From Lumbricus rubellus (Eukaryota > Annelida > Clitellata > Crassiclitellata > Lumbricidae), in assembly GCA_945859605.1 (NCBI GenBank), contig OX243819.1:1450861-1514860 (forward strand): a stretch of DNA of 64,000 nucleotides. Reading direction: 5' to 3'. The notes under the pieces are model-generated. The model was given only the letters and a program-made list of their open reading frames with translations. It was not told where the DNA came from and did no database searches. The translations under genes were made by a program, and so were the position numbers. Below, piece after piece: positions 34,642 through 45,607 of the stretch (positions are counted from its first letter, which is position 1; each line of letters opens with the position of its first letter).

Positions 34642-34796
34642 CAAGGGCGGAGTTTATAAGGGGATAGGGGGAGGCTAAGCCCCCCCAGAAAGCCCAGATT
34701 CAGCTTTTTTACCATGAAAATTGTATCTTTTTCCGGGCTTAGCCCCTCCAAGAAAGCATTAGCCCCACCAAGAACGGAAACCAAACTCCGCCCATG
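34642..34796. mobile_element. hAT-type MITE, CAAGGGCGGAGTTT ends
   Basis: Inverted ends GGGCGGAGTTT / AAACTCCGCCC. Flanks CGGATGAC (34634-34641) and CAGATGAC (34797-34804) are an 8-bp duplication with one mismatch. Confidence 0.65.
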
Positions 34797-34879
34797 CAGA
34801 TGACTTGGTAGGCCTACTTATTAAATGCAATTTTGCCTGAACGTCTATTAAAAGCACCATAAATAAAAAATAAACTAAC

Positions 34880-35167
34880 TGAAACATCGCTTTCGTCTAT
34901 AGAATTCTATTCCATTGTCGTTGGATGAGCAGTTAGCAGCCGAGTTGGATGCAGTGGAGCGTGGCAGCCATTCGCCCGTGTAGGAGCTGATGATGCATGT
35001 GCGATTGATCCGGTTGAATAGGAACGAGCTGCATTGTGTATCAAACACGTCCGAACACAGACTCCGACAGACAGATCGCGTCGCTTCTCCCACGAGAAAG
35101 CTGCTCGTAGTGATTGTATCCGGAATGACGCAGATACCGGAATAGAGAAAGTATTTGTCGCAATTAA
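34880..35167 (-). CDS. PAN/apple domain exon, phase 1-1
   Basis: Acceptor CTTGATAG|TT (35167) and donor TTCA|GTTAGT (34880) enclose 96 codons with eight cysteines. VCRSLCSDVFDTQCSSFLFN, then RTCIIS, is the core of PAN/apple modules (C..xC...C.aF.y.....C.l). The module binds proteins or carbohydrates outside cells. Its phase-1 start accepts the phase-1 donor of the exon at 42168. Confidence 0.7.
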
Positions 35168-35479
35168 CTATCAAGACAGGAAGAGAAAACAATGCAAAAA
35201 ACTATCAGTAACTTGAGTCAAAACAAAAACAAATCAAAATGGATAAAGTCTGATTTTTCAGAAGCTAAAATAAATAATACGACATTTAATGCATTTTATC
35301 GTCAGTATTCCTTCTTTCTTAATGGTCACAGGTCTGATGATATTTCTAGTCAGCTCTCATAACTATAATTACTTCACAAGACATGGAGGCAGCAAGTGGA
35401 GTGAGTCTTCATTAGTAGACAGACATTATGTATGACAGTCAATCAAGTATATTAATCAACTGGTAATGAATTAATAATT

Positions 35480-35800
35480 TAGTTAGCACTCCGCAATCCC
35501 CACTCCGCCATCTTCTCCAACCAGGCCCACCCCACCCATTCACTCCGCAACTTGCATCACACCACCATCTCAATCCGGTCCCAACCCGTACTACACGCCG
35601 CTCCACCCACCTTCCAAAATCAGCCCCGTTCCTCACACCGCTCAGCCACATTCTTCCCCACACAACCCGACCTCCCACCTCGGCTTCATCCACGCCCATC
35701 CAGTTCAGGCGCTGCACGGTAAATTTCCGTTTTTCGCCCTCCAGGCTCCCCGCGCACTCGCCTCCCACCCTGCCACCCACCCCGTAACCCTGCGATCATC
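35480..35800. repeat. C/A-rich low-complexity tract
   Basis: Runs of CCCACCC and CTCCAACC keep the opposite strand open for 113 codons (Gly/Arg/Val/Trp-rich). Composition alone explains it; not annotated as a gene. Confidence 0.6.
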
Positions 35801-35927
35801 CTGCAATACTGTCATTGTGAATTCGCTTGAACTGCATATTTAGCTACGCTTCGGCGAAAAATGACATAAAGAAAAATGACGTCAGGAGTAAATGGTACAA
35901 CATAATTGTAATAGTTCCACGGCAACT

Positions 35928-36515
35928 GGTCTACCGACAACTCGTCTAGCGACAACTCGTCTCCGGACAATTGGTCTAACGACAACTGATCTACAGACGA
36001 ATAGTATTGATGAAATGGAAGCTGGATTTATTTAATTTTTTTGCCTAAATGTAAGCTGGATTTAAGATTTTATTCATGTATTTTATGTATCCAGCTTCTA
36101 CTTTAGATTTTAAAATACCTTCTTCCAGCTTCTATTTCTCACCTGCTATTTTCGTCAATCAAGCTTGTATTTCATGTATAAAATATCCTCATCCAGCTTC
36201 AATTACTTACGCGTTTTTTCATCAATCCAGCTTGTCTTTGAGATAAAGAAATATTTTCATCCAGCTTTTATTTCTCATACGTTATTTTCGTCTATCCAGC
36301 TTCCATTTCACATGTAAAAGAGCCATAATCCAGATTCCATTTCTCGTGCGTTTTTTTTCATCAATTCAACCTCCATTTCTCTTCTAAAAACTTTCACCCA
36401 GCTTCCATTTCTCAAGCGCTGGATCAGTTGTCTGTAGACCAGTTGTCGTAGATGAATTGGCTGGAGACCACTTGTAGTTAGACGAGTTGTCGGTCGACGA
36501 TTTGTCGTGACACTA
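35928..36515. mobile_element. TU-like foldback, arms of GACAACTCGTCTA units
   Basis: The left arm (35928-36003) holds about six copies of a 13-bp unit (GACAACTCGTCTA), and the right arm (36423-36513) about six inverted copies (TAGACGAGTTGTC). The middle is itself a tandem array of a roughly 60-bp unit with TCCAGCTTCNATTTCTC. Confidence 0.75.
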
Positions 36516-36589
36516 ATCGTAATGGCGTCCTAATTTTCAGCGCTAACTGCTGCATCGAAATTTTAAATGTCTAAGTCTTGGGATTTAAA

Positions 36590-37430
36590 ATGAATTGTGA
36601 TCTGAAAATAGCTCTGCTGGATGGTCTCGGTGGTTCTCTGTCTATTTGCAAGGTTTCATTTCAATAACTGCGAAATTGTGGACAAAACATAGTCAACCCG
36701 CCCGCCAATTTCTGCATTTGGCCCTATAGGTATCACAAGTTCTGCGCAGGTCAGCGGCCATGTTGTCGTTTACCGACATCTCTGTCATTTCGACGGATTA
36801 CTTCATAATAACGCAGAATTTGCACAGTTATTTCAGATAGGTTGGAGTTTACTGCTTCTAGACTCGCGTACTGGGCTTTCCGTTGGATTTCTCAAGGATT
36901 TTACGCTATTTAGAAGGTTTTTGTTGCGGGTCGTCTTGGCCACGTGACTGTATCAGCGACCATCCCTATGATGCCGTGCGTGTACACCGCTGCTAGCCGA
37001 TGTTTACATATCGTCGGAGGACGGTCCACGCGAATCAGTGCATGGAGCGACCTCGCCGGTTGTCACTGATGGCGCTTCCAACTACCGACGGACAAGCGAC
37101 GAATGCCTTCTTCCGTACGTATCCTTGATTGAGATTCGACGATTAGCCGGACGGGGGTCATCTACCACTTACCAGAGACTGACCAACCACGCCATCTACC
37201 AGCTGTCTACGGGAATCCGATGGTCAACTCCACGTGTTTGCGAGGGCTCGCCACCGGTGACTTTTTCAGCTAACTGTGTTTTGTTTTACAATGTGTTGTT
37301 ATTTTTTGCTCGCTATGACTATTAATATCATTTGGGCTAGTTAGGGCAGAGAGCGCCTCTGAGTAGTTATCTTGAAGAGGCGCTATATAAATTCTCAGAA
37401 TGAATGAATGAATGAATGAATGAATAATAA
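36590..37430 (+). repeat. Non-LTR element with CR1/L2-type 3' end and (AATG)n tail
   Basis: Unique sequence leads into GAGCGCCTCTGAGTAG, then GAGGCGCTATATAAAT (a GCGCCTCT/AGAGGCGC stem) and AATG repeats at 37401-37425. No reverse-transcriptase block was found in this copy, so it is a SINE-like or internally deleted derivative. Confidence 0.6.
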
Positions 37431-38890
37431 ATTACTAAGTCTTGCAAATACCTAATAGCTGTCATACATAAAGTTTGTCTACTACAGACTTCCCCATTGA
37501 AGTTTAGAGAGAGTTATCATTGACTTTTATTCGCCAGCATAGCTCTCCACAGCTAATAAAATCACTGGGTTCAAATCCAGATAGGCCTACTTGGTTCTTC
37601 TCAATTAAACCAGTGCAATAATAATATTGACGTTGAACCGATCTCCTGTTAATTATCAACTGCACTTTTCTTAACTCTCTATTTAGCTCTTATTTCTCTG
37701 CAATCACTGTTTTCTCAGAGTTAGCGGCGATTATAGGTTTATCTCTAAGGTCTTACTCATGAAGTATATGCCTATGCATTCTAAATTTGTCTGCCATTGA
37801 CATCTTGGGCATTTTAATTATTTTGATATAAATTTTGATTTCTTATTTTAATTTTTATTTATTTATCTGAAACATTCTTTATTTACCAACGCGACAGTCA
37901 TCTTGCTAAATAAAATGATGTCACATAGACGTGTAGCTATGCTGGTACCTGTTTTTGAAAAAAAACAGAGTAATAAACCTAATAACAATTTTCTGTCAAC
38001 AACAAGTTTATTTGACACCAAATATTTGAGATTTTAATTCATAAAATCGTTTTTGTTACTTTTTGGTGAGTCATGTTTTTAAATCGTCAAAAATCAGTGA
38101 GTGGTTTTACTAATTGTGATATAACTTTTGTTCTGTTTGAAATATTTAATGGAATCTGGCCATCATGTGTAAATATGAATTGTCTTTAAGCGTGAAATTT
38201 GCATTTAAAAATTCCGACTGGCCAGATCATGGGCAAGAAACCATCATCATCATCATCATCAATAACCCTGGGCTCAATGCCCGTAGGAGTCCGATGCCAC
38301 TCTCTGTCTGAGTCTGTCTCATGCCAAGTTTCCCAGCATCAACCGGTCCGGTCAGCAGGTCCGCTCCATACCATTAACATCTTGGAGCATCTAGACCACC
38401 TTGTCCGATTGAAGAGAATCGTGGGAAAGAGGTATGAAGGACAACGTGGGTCAATGCCCGTTGTGTCCCATGCTCTCTCTCCCCAACTCTCTCCACCGGT
38501 CTGTCGTAACCGGCCTGTGCAATGTGCATGTATGCTACACATCATGACACCTTGAAGCATCTGGGTCGCTATGTCACTTGTGTCGTGGTTTTTGCGGATT
38601 ACAAACGTCTTGGTCTTTTACTGCCAGAGTATCGCCACCCATCTGGCAAACCTTCCTCCTTTTGTCCGGGCTTAGGACCGGCACAGGTACGTTGTTGGTT
38701 CCCTGTGGCAGAGGATGGATGCAGTTTAACGTCGTGCCCAGGACACCAAGAAACCATAAGGGCCTTTTTATGGCCAAACCTGTAGACTAATCTCAGTGAC
38801 TTAGTGAAGTATTGCAAATCCTCTTTCACGTAGCAAAGGGGAATCCAGGGTATTGACCTTTCACAATTTGCCTCGCTGTTTCCTCATAAT
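37431..38890. other. No recognised gene
   Basis: AT-rich intron-like sequence to 38230, a (CAT)n run at 38243-38265, then moderately GC-rich sequence (38270-38830) with two similar stretches around CAATGCCCGT (38276 and 38453). No domain recognised in any frame. Confidence 0.5.
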
Positions 38891-39625
38891 TATCTCCTTT
38901 TCCTTCACAGTTCGTGATCTGGGTCTCACCATCGATTCTGAACTTACTCTGTCCCAGCATGTGAACTTGGTCGCGAAGAGTGCCTATTATCAGCTTCGTC
39001 AGCTCCGTGTGGTCTCTCTCTCTCTCTTTCTCTTTCTCTTTCTCTTTCTCTTTCTCTTTCTCTCTCTCTTTCACGATGCGGTTGTCGCCCTTGTCCACGC
39101 GTTTGTTACACGTCGAATTGACAACTGTTGCTCCCTACTTGCTGGTCTTCCCCTTGGGGCTCTGGGGCGACTTGATCGTGTCTTACGCTCGGCTACTCGC
39201 CTTGTTGGGCGGCTTCATAAATTTGCTCCTGTCTCTGCTTATATGAGAGATGTACTGCAGCACTGGCTGCCTGTGTCCCAGCGGATCTCATACCGCATTG
39301 CTGCTGTGGTCCCTCGCTGTGTCCTTGGCTGTGCGCCGTCATACCTGCGTGATCTGTGCTGTCCAGTCTCTGACATCGCAGAGCGTCGTGTGCTTCGCTC
39401 TTCGGCTAGGAAAGAGCTTACTTGGCCTGCGGGCAGCGCCGTGCTTTCTCTGTCGTGGCATCCACTGTCTGGAATGACCTCCCGGTTACGCTTCGCTCTC
39501 TACTTGTGGTCCACCCGGCTGGGTTTTCCAAGTCTCTCAAGTCTTTTTTCTTTGGTCGTGGTTGGGCTGAAAGCGCCTCTGAGTAGTTCATTGAAGGGGC
39601 GCTATGTAAATGCTCTGAATGAATG
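38890..39625 (+). pseudogene. CR1/L2-like LINE 3' part
   Basis: The plus frame 38853-39626 reads RDLGLTIDSELTLSQHVNLV, an inserted CTCTTT microsatellite (39010-39072), then VTRRIDNCCSLLAGLP, LHWLPV-like (LQHWLPVSQRI), YLRDLCCPV and a C-terminus ending in the 3' stem AAGCGCCTCTGAGTAG / GGGGCGCTATGTAAAT and TGAATGAATGA. 5'-truncated but with a largely open frame, so younger than the copy at 11225. Confidence 0.75.
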
Positions 39626-40529
39626 ACTTTCGAAAGCAAAGTTCGGCAAATACAGTAACTGAGTCAGGTATATGGGTTTCTTGTTTACCCAAATGCTTAC
39701 GTTTCATTAGAAAAACGATAAAGCGACAGTTAGGCCTATGCTGTTTGTTGTATACGTCAATGTAGATAAACAGGAACAGAATTTTTCGCTGCCAGAACAT
39801 TTTGACCTGCCGAACTTTTGCCCTGCCCAAATTTTGTCTTACCATAAAGTTTTCCCTGACATTTTTTTTATATCCATGAACTGATGCCCTTCCAGAATTT
39901 TACCTTGTCAGAACTTTTGCCCCACCAGAGACAGTGGCGGCGCTACGCCAGGGCATGGCAGGGCAAATGCCCTACCAAAAAGCCTTTGCCCTACCTGTTG
40001 CCCTGCCAGAAATTTTTCCCTGCCAGAATTTGTTACTGTTCACGTCCGTCCGCTCTCTGGAATGAAAAAAAATCATTATAGAAGGCAATAGTTCTGGGGG
40101 AGAAAAATTATTCTGGCAGGGCAATAGTTCTAGCAGAGAAACATTCTGTCAGAGCAAAAATTCTGGCAGGGCAAAAGTTTTGACAGGGAAAACTTCTTGC
40201 AGGAAAAAGGTTCGGACAGGGAAAAATTCAGACAGGGCAAACATTCTAATAGGGAAAAATTCTGGCAGACAAAAATTCTGGAAGACAAAAACTCTGGCAG
40301 GGCAAAAGTTCTGGCAGCGCAAAAGTTCTGGCAGGAAGAAATTCTGGCATGGAAATAATTCTGGCAGGGATTTGCCTATATTGAAATGTCGAAACGTTTT
40401 TTTCTGCGAAGAGCTATTTCTTTGCGTCACCATGCAGATTATATAGGCCTAAATTATTCGTGAATTGACAACGTAAGATCTTGATTGTGAAGTTTCAAAT
40501 TAAAATTAGTGGAACAAAAGGCATGTAGC

Positions 40530-41288
40530 CATGGGCGCCCGCACATAGGGGCAAGGGGGGGCACTTGCCCCCCTCCCCTGGAAAAGTGAAACTTATTTTT
40601 CTAACTACTACTTTTGGACTTTTAACAAATTTCTTCGCATTGAAGCATTAATGATACGAACGATACATACAGTGAAAGTCACAAATCTATATTTAGACAT
40701 CTTTGTAGAAATATTAATATGCTCTTACTTTTCTGCCTGGCATTATCAATATCTTGCTAAAAACTGGAACAATGACTTTTGGCTTTTAACCCTCTGGCGG
40801 GGGTCCATGCAAATAGTAGGCCTATCGATTATGGCTGTAATGCAACCTTTCACAACTGCACAAAATTAAATATCAATAGGCTCTAGATTCAATACCAATG
40901 TCAAAATTAGAAATTTCTCAACAGTGGCTTTCAAGTGGCGCTTTAAAAGTTTAGAAATTATTATTACAATATAGAAGTAGCTGGAGGAACACTTGCACCT
41001 TGAAAATTGACACCTATTCTTCGCTTATTTATTCATTCATTCAATGGACTTATAATATTACAGCGTCGCTTCAGGAACCCAATTTTAACAGCTACTTTTT
41101 AAATTTTTAACACATTTCTTCACACTAAAAAAGCTAATTCATATTAAAGCTGATACACACAATGAAACTGAAAAATTTGCATTAAGAAACCTCACTGAAA
41201 AATACTCGTGTTCTTAATTTCCAACTTTGCATTTTTCATCGAAAAATATTTGCCTCCCCCCCTGCAAACATTTCTGCGGGCGCCCATG
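40530..41288. mobile_element. hAT-type element, TSD CATGTAGC
   Basis: Ends CATGGGCGCCCGCA and TGCGGGCGCCCATG; exact duplication CATGTAGC at 40522-40529 and 41289-41296. 759 bp, no coding frame. Confidence 0.85.
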
Positions 41289-41527
41289 CATGTAGCCGAA
41301 CCATTTCACATTGAATTTCACTATAAATACAATGTATATTGCAATGCTCAGTGCACATGCAGAAATATTCATGCGTTGTAAATACAATGGTTCAGTAACT
41401 AAAAAAAACCGACATTTGCCCTCCCCCCAAACCCCCAAAAAGAAACCCAGACGAAATTCAAACAATCCAGATCTACATGTAGTAGAAACACACAGCTGTG
41501 GCATCACTTTATAGAGAGCACGGTAGC

Positions 41528-41752
41528 CAAAGCCGGATTAAAAAATGTGGGCCCTTTTTGAAAAATTTGTTGGGGGATCTTCGGCCAAACGTTTTTATGA
41601 CATTTTTTCAGTCGTTTGGTCGACATTTTGGCAGAATATACCAATTGTTTCCTTTGAAATAAATTGCATGTGTGGGGCCCCTAAAGTGTGGGCCCTAAAG
41701 TGTGGGGCCTCTATTCGGCCGAGCATGTTGAACAAGCCTTAATCCGGCCCTG
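41528..41752. mobile_element. hAT-type MITE, TSD ACGGTAGC
   Basis: Ends CAAAGCCGGATTAA and TTAATCCGGCCCTG; exact duplication ACGGTAGC at 41520-41527 and 41753-41760. Confidence 0.85.
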
Positions 41753-42167
41753 ACGGTAGCGCCAAAATTATAAGCTTATGTAAGCCCGTACTACCAAGCA
41801 CGCGACTCGACCTCTGCCCTGGTTACTTGTGTGACTGCCCTGGCTATGCCCTGGCTACAAAAAGTGTCTGGCGCCGCCACTGACCAGAGAGCGGACGGAT
41901 AGGCGTGAACAGTAAGAAACAATTAATATGCCCGAACAAATTCTCGCAGGGTAAAATTTTGGCAGAAGGTTTTTTTGCCAGGGCATTTGCCTTGCCACGC
42001 CCTGGCGTAGCGCCGCCACTCACTTTTATTTGATTTTGATTTTTAGAAGGTGCAATAAAAACTGTTCATTTGCACTCAGCAAAAATGCAGGAAAAACTTT
42101 TTTGTTAAGAAGAATTAAACATTTGAAAGTGTGTGGGCCTTTGTGATTAAATTAAAATCTTCCTTAC

Positions 42168-42250
42168 CCGTGCCATTCGTTTGCAATGGTTTGCGACTGT
42201 AGTGCGACGTGATCAAGTCGTACAGACCATTCTCATGCAAAGCGGTTAGT
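42168..42250 (-). CDS. Exon, probably ASC-channel extracellular segment, phase 2-1
   Basis: Acceptor TTTTTTACAG|AC (42250) and donor ACGG|GTAAGG (42168) enclose 83 bp with no stop in the phase-2 frame (LTALHENGLYDLITSHYSR...). Its start phase matches the donor of the channel exon at 61896, and the joined context NPYR followed by LTALHENG is plausible just after the FPTVTICN box of ASC channels. Its phase-1 end matches the PAN exon at 35167. Short exon; the assignment rests on phases and splice sites. Confidence 0.45.
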
Positions 42251-42626
42251 CTGTAAAAAAATGTACATGATTTTTTCACATTTTCTGTTCAGTTATCATC
42301 TGCATTTCTTTTCTCTCCTAATATCCATAGAGATTTCTCTATTGAATGTTAGAAATCGCCGAATCAGCTGTAAGAGAAGGAGTCGCGGGAGATGGAGATG
42401 GAGAAGAAGTAGAAGGTGGACAATAATAATAGTCATCAACACTCAATAATCAAAACTATGGAATAGCCAGTTTCTGGAAGAAAGAGACAAATAAATTTAG
42501 AAGTGCTTCACAATTCGGAAAAAGATTTTAGTCTCAAAAACGTTTCATAACATGGTTCGCATTCGAAAATCATAGACCAATAACATTGATGAATATACAG
42601 GGTGGCTAAAGAAAAAGTACCACCGG

Positions 42627-42790
42627 GTAAAATGCGTCTGGCTGGTTGTAATTGTAATTGTAATTGTAATTGAACATTTATATAGCGCCGCTCACAGATT
42701 CAGTAACGCTCCCAATTTATATAGCGCCTCTTGAAGAATAACTATGCAGAGGCGCACATAGTGGGAGAACATCCGCCCTATCTAAGCCTC
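42627..42790. repeat. (TGTAAT)n and inverted LINE 3' end
   Basis: A TGTAAT hexamer repeat (42646-42672) precedes ATATAGCGCCTCTTGAAGAATAACTATGCAGAGGCGC, the CR1/L2-type 3' stem on the minus strand. Confidence 0.65.
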
Positions 42791-42956
42791 AGTTGGTTCC
42801 CCAAGTTCACATTGCCTGGGATGACTTCCAAATGGTCAATAAACAATCGGGTCGTCCTGTTCCCTTGGACATTAATTTTAAAATATCTTGGATCCAACGC
42901 TTCAAACTAAGATATGTGTTTGCAGATTCATATGTGTTACTGTTATTCTTCTCTCA

Positions 42957-43108
42957 TGCCGGGAAAGGGATCTACGTCGCGCTGTAAATCGACGGGTTCC
43001 ATGGCAGCAGCGGCGCGGAAAAGACAGCAAATGAATAACAGAACTTCAACGCTGTCTCAGGAGAAGAATTACAAGAAATTCTTCGAATACATCCTGCGTC
43101 AAGATTAA
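42957..43108 (+). CDS. Small basic ORF, unrecognised
   Basis: 50 codons from ATG 42957 (MPGKGSTSRCKS) to TAA, Lys/Arg-rich, ending FFEYILRQD. No family recognised and no promoter or partner exon is evident, so it could be chance. Recorded because it is compact and starts with a reasonable ATG context. Confidence 0.2.
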
Positions 43109-43873
43109 TTAATTTGTGTTATGTGTTAAAATATAAGAATATAAATTTTAGATTAGGTGTTCTCATACATGTTATTATATTTCTTTTCTTGTTCATTGTA
43201 AGCTTACGATTAGTCGGATTACGTGTTTTATGATTATGATGAATCGACGTTTTAATAAGGAGCGAATGTATTAAGAAGGTGTAATGCAAAGAACATTGAT
43301 AGTAACGAATGTCAATTATCTTGTTGTATTCAATCGAAGGAAATTGTATTGAACATTTAGTTTATGTTATCGAGTAGTGAAACAGCACAGTGCACTCGAG
43401 ACGATCGTTTAGTAACTTAAGAGTTTACAGAGACATTTATATTAATGAATATTGTCAATACTAGTATCGATTGGACTACAATCAGCACGTTTATATTTGC
43501 AGAACATTTTTATCTTTTTCTCAGAGACATTATTAGTAGTCGTTTAAGAGTTAATAGTTGGAAGAGACATTAACTAAATTAGAATTACTCTATTTCGTAA
43601 GTCATCTTGTAACGACTTACCTATTGATGTTGTGCTTTGTGATTTTGCTTATATTGTGCGATAGAATCGTAAACACACCGTTCCTATCTAAGGCAAAATT
43701 TGGACGGGACCTTAAACTTACACGCTTAATGCATACAATAGAAAAACGAGGACGTTTTTGGTCTTCTTCACGGTAGGGGGGTTTGTAATGAGTAGAAATT
43801 AGGCATGCACGAAAATAGTACAGATAGATAAGGATACATGACTTGAGCGTAGTGGGGGATAGGAAATAATAAG

Positions 43874-43911
<38 letters not shown>

Positions 43912-44750
43912 GGTGTCAATCATTGAAGCACGCACACACATAGCATCATTTCATTGGCTCCACCTCTAGGAAAGCCGGAATGCTGCTCCAATCACACAGA
44001 GCTGTAAGAGGCGATTGGATGGCTACTGTAGACTATAGATATGCAGGCAATATATGAAGCCCCGAGCAAGTGATGGCATTGGATGGCAATTAGTGATTAT
44101 AGTTATATGATTGTTTGTTTAAACTTGTCGTGCTGTGCTATCGCATTTGATTGCTTGCTGCCATAATTTTGCACTGTGATTGAATGTCAGTGTATAAACA
44201 CAATGAGTTCTACTAATTCCTTGACGATTAGTAAAGATAAGGTAATCTTTTCGAATGGCGGTGGGGTTTCTGATATTATTACTTTGACCCTGCTCTAGAC
44301 CTAACGAAGAGTAAATTATGGGGTTTATATTGTGATTGGTTTGGTTCTATGTCAGATGCCTTGTTTCTGTTCCTTGTTATATCGCTCTTGGTTAAACAGT
44401 TTGTAAACCATGAATCATGTTAAGAGTTTGACAAAACGTCTTGTGTTAATCGGTGTACCTTTGTTATGTACCAGCCAGTACACACTGTTTTGGAAATGTG
44501 TATTCCGCAGTGATTAGTTATTGTATATTTGTGAAGATAGTGTGTCTCGGAGTCAAGTATGGGAATTTTCCAATATTTTGGAAAAGTAAACTAGGTAGGG
44601 GTGTGTGTAACGACATATAAGGCCGCTACAAGTTCTTACTTACTATTTGTTTTTATCGGTATATCGGGGAGCTATTTTTAGATAAATACATAGAAGGTAG
44701 TTTCTTAGGAAGGCCGCAATCGGTTTCAGTATGAACCTTCTGTACGAGGC
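43109..44750. other. AT-rich stretch without gene
   Basis: Contains a (TA)n run at 43876-43912 and two similar GTAACGAC-TA boundaries (43610 and 44628) that could be LTR-like edges; neither could be confirmed. No coding segment. Confidence 0.4.
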
Positions 44751-44756
44751 TTCTGT

Positions 44757-44970
44757 CGAGGCTTCTGTATCATGCTGGGTGGCGACCAATCACCGCCGGT
44801 CGTCCGACCAATCAGAAGCCGAGTTTGGAGCTCGTCGGCCGTTTTTGGTGCACGTTGTGTGACGTGATCGCGTCCTCGAGGCTGATTGGCCAAGTAGGCC
44901 CACGTCATGTGCGTCGCTGACGAAAAGCGTCAGAAGAGCAGAAGTTTTCGACCGAGTGGGACCTCGCTCG
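44757..44970. promoter_or_regulatory. CpG-rich segment with three CCAAT boxes
   Basis: Two forward CCAAT boxes (GACCAATCACCG, GACCAATCAGAAG) and one inverted (CTGATTGGCC), with GTGACGTGA and TGACG-type motifs, in a locally GC/CpG-rich block amid AT-rich DNA. Promoter-like in composition. It may be a retroelement LTR or a host promoter; no gene was identified beside it. Confidence 0.35.
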
Positions 44971-45376
44971 TGTTAACCCTCAGGCTACCACGCTAATTTT
45001 GTAACACTGACTACCAAGGAAGGGGTGGTTACCACCCCATGGATTTTGGGTTTGGTTTGGGATATCATAACTTGTAATACACCTATGGATTCAGCATTCA
45101 TTTCTGCACAAAATGGTATATTTAGGTTTAAAATATATGAAAGCACCCCGAAGTTATGAATTTTTTACCGTAGGCACCCGTCGATTCCACAAAATGTATA
45201 CTTTCGCATATGCAATTCATTAGATTCTGTGTGTTTTTAACATAATTTATTTAATTAAAAATAGTTTACATATAATAAAGTCCAATATTCAACTATAAAA
45301 ACTAGTAATAAGTTAGTTTTAGTTACAATAAAAAGAAAAAAAACATGTAAAACATGCTGAAAAACGTTTACGCAGA

Positions 45377-45382
45377 CTTATC
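45377..45382. repeat. Polinton TSD CTTATC (left)
   Basis: Exact 6-bp match to 60810-60815; 6 bp is the Polinton/Maverick duplication length. Confidence 0.95.
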
Positions 45383-45545
45383 AGTAGAGGTCAAAGTAGC
45401 AAGCTCGGACAATTTGACCAGTATAGCCTTGAGCTTCGGACAATTTGACCAGTATAGCCTTGACCTTCGGACAATTTGACCAATACCAGCCTAAAAAAAC
45501 TGAGTGCCCGCGCAGTTTGACCAATATAGCCTTACTTTTTCAAAT
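45383..45545. repeat. Left TIR of Polinton (31-bp tandem units)
   Basis: Near-perfect inverse of 60647-60809. It contains three close and one degenerate copy of a 31-bp unit with GGACAATTTGACCAGTATAG. Confidence 0.95.
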
Positions 45546-45607
45546 TCGGCGTCTGTCGTAAAAAAAGTAAAAAAAAATTTTCTCTGGCGTATAGAAAATA
45601 ACTGAAA

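Larger units (their letters stand above)
39932..41882. mobile_element. hAT-type element, TSD ACCAGAGA
   Basis: Ends CAGTGGCGGCGC and GCGCCGCCACTG; exact 8-bp duplication ACCAGAGA at 39924-39931 and 41883-41890. No transposase; two nested elements inside. Confidence 0.75.
39780..42022. mobile_element. Nest of transposons in a CTGCCAGAACTTTTGCCC foldback
   Basis: The outer layer consists of roughly 18-bp units (CTGCCAGAACTTTTGCCC) on the left and their inverse (GGGCAAAAGTTCTGGCAG) at 40095-40375, again a TU-like foldback. Inserted in it is a hAT-type element (39932-41882), which contains two further hAT-type elements. A second end-like sequence, inverse to 39933-39973, lies at 41980-42020. Confidence 0.6.

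Noticed and set aside
35439..35780. 113-codon Gly/Arg/Trp-rich minus frame
   Set aside because: Explained by the C-rich low-complexity tract on the plus strand.
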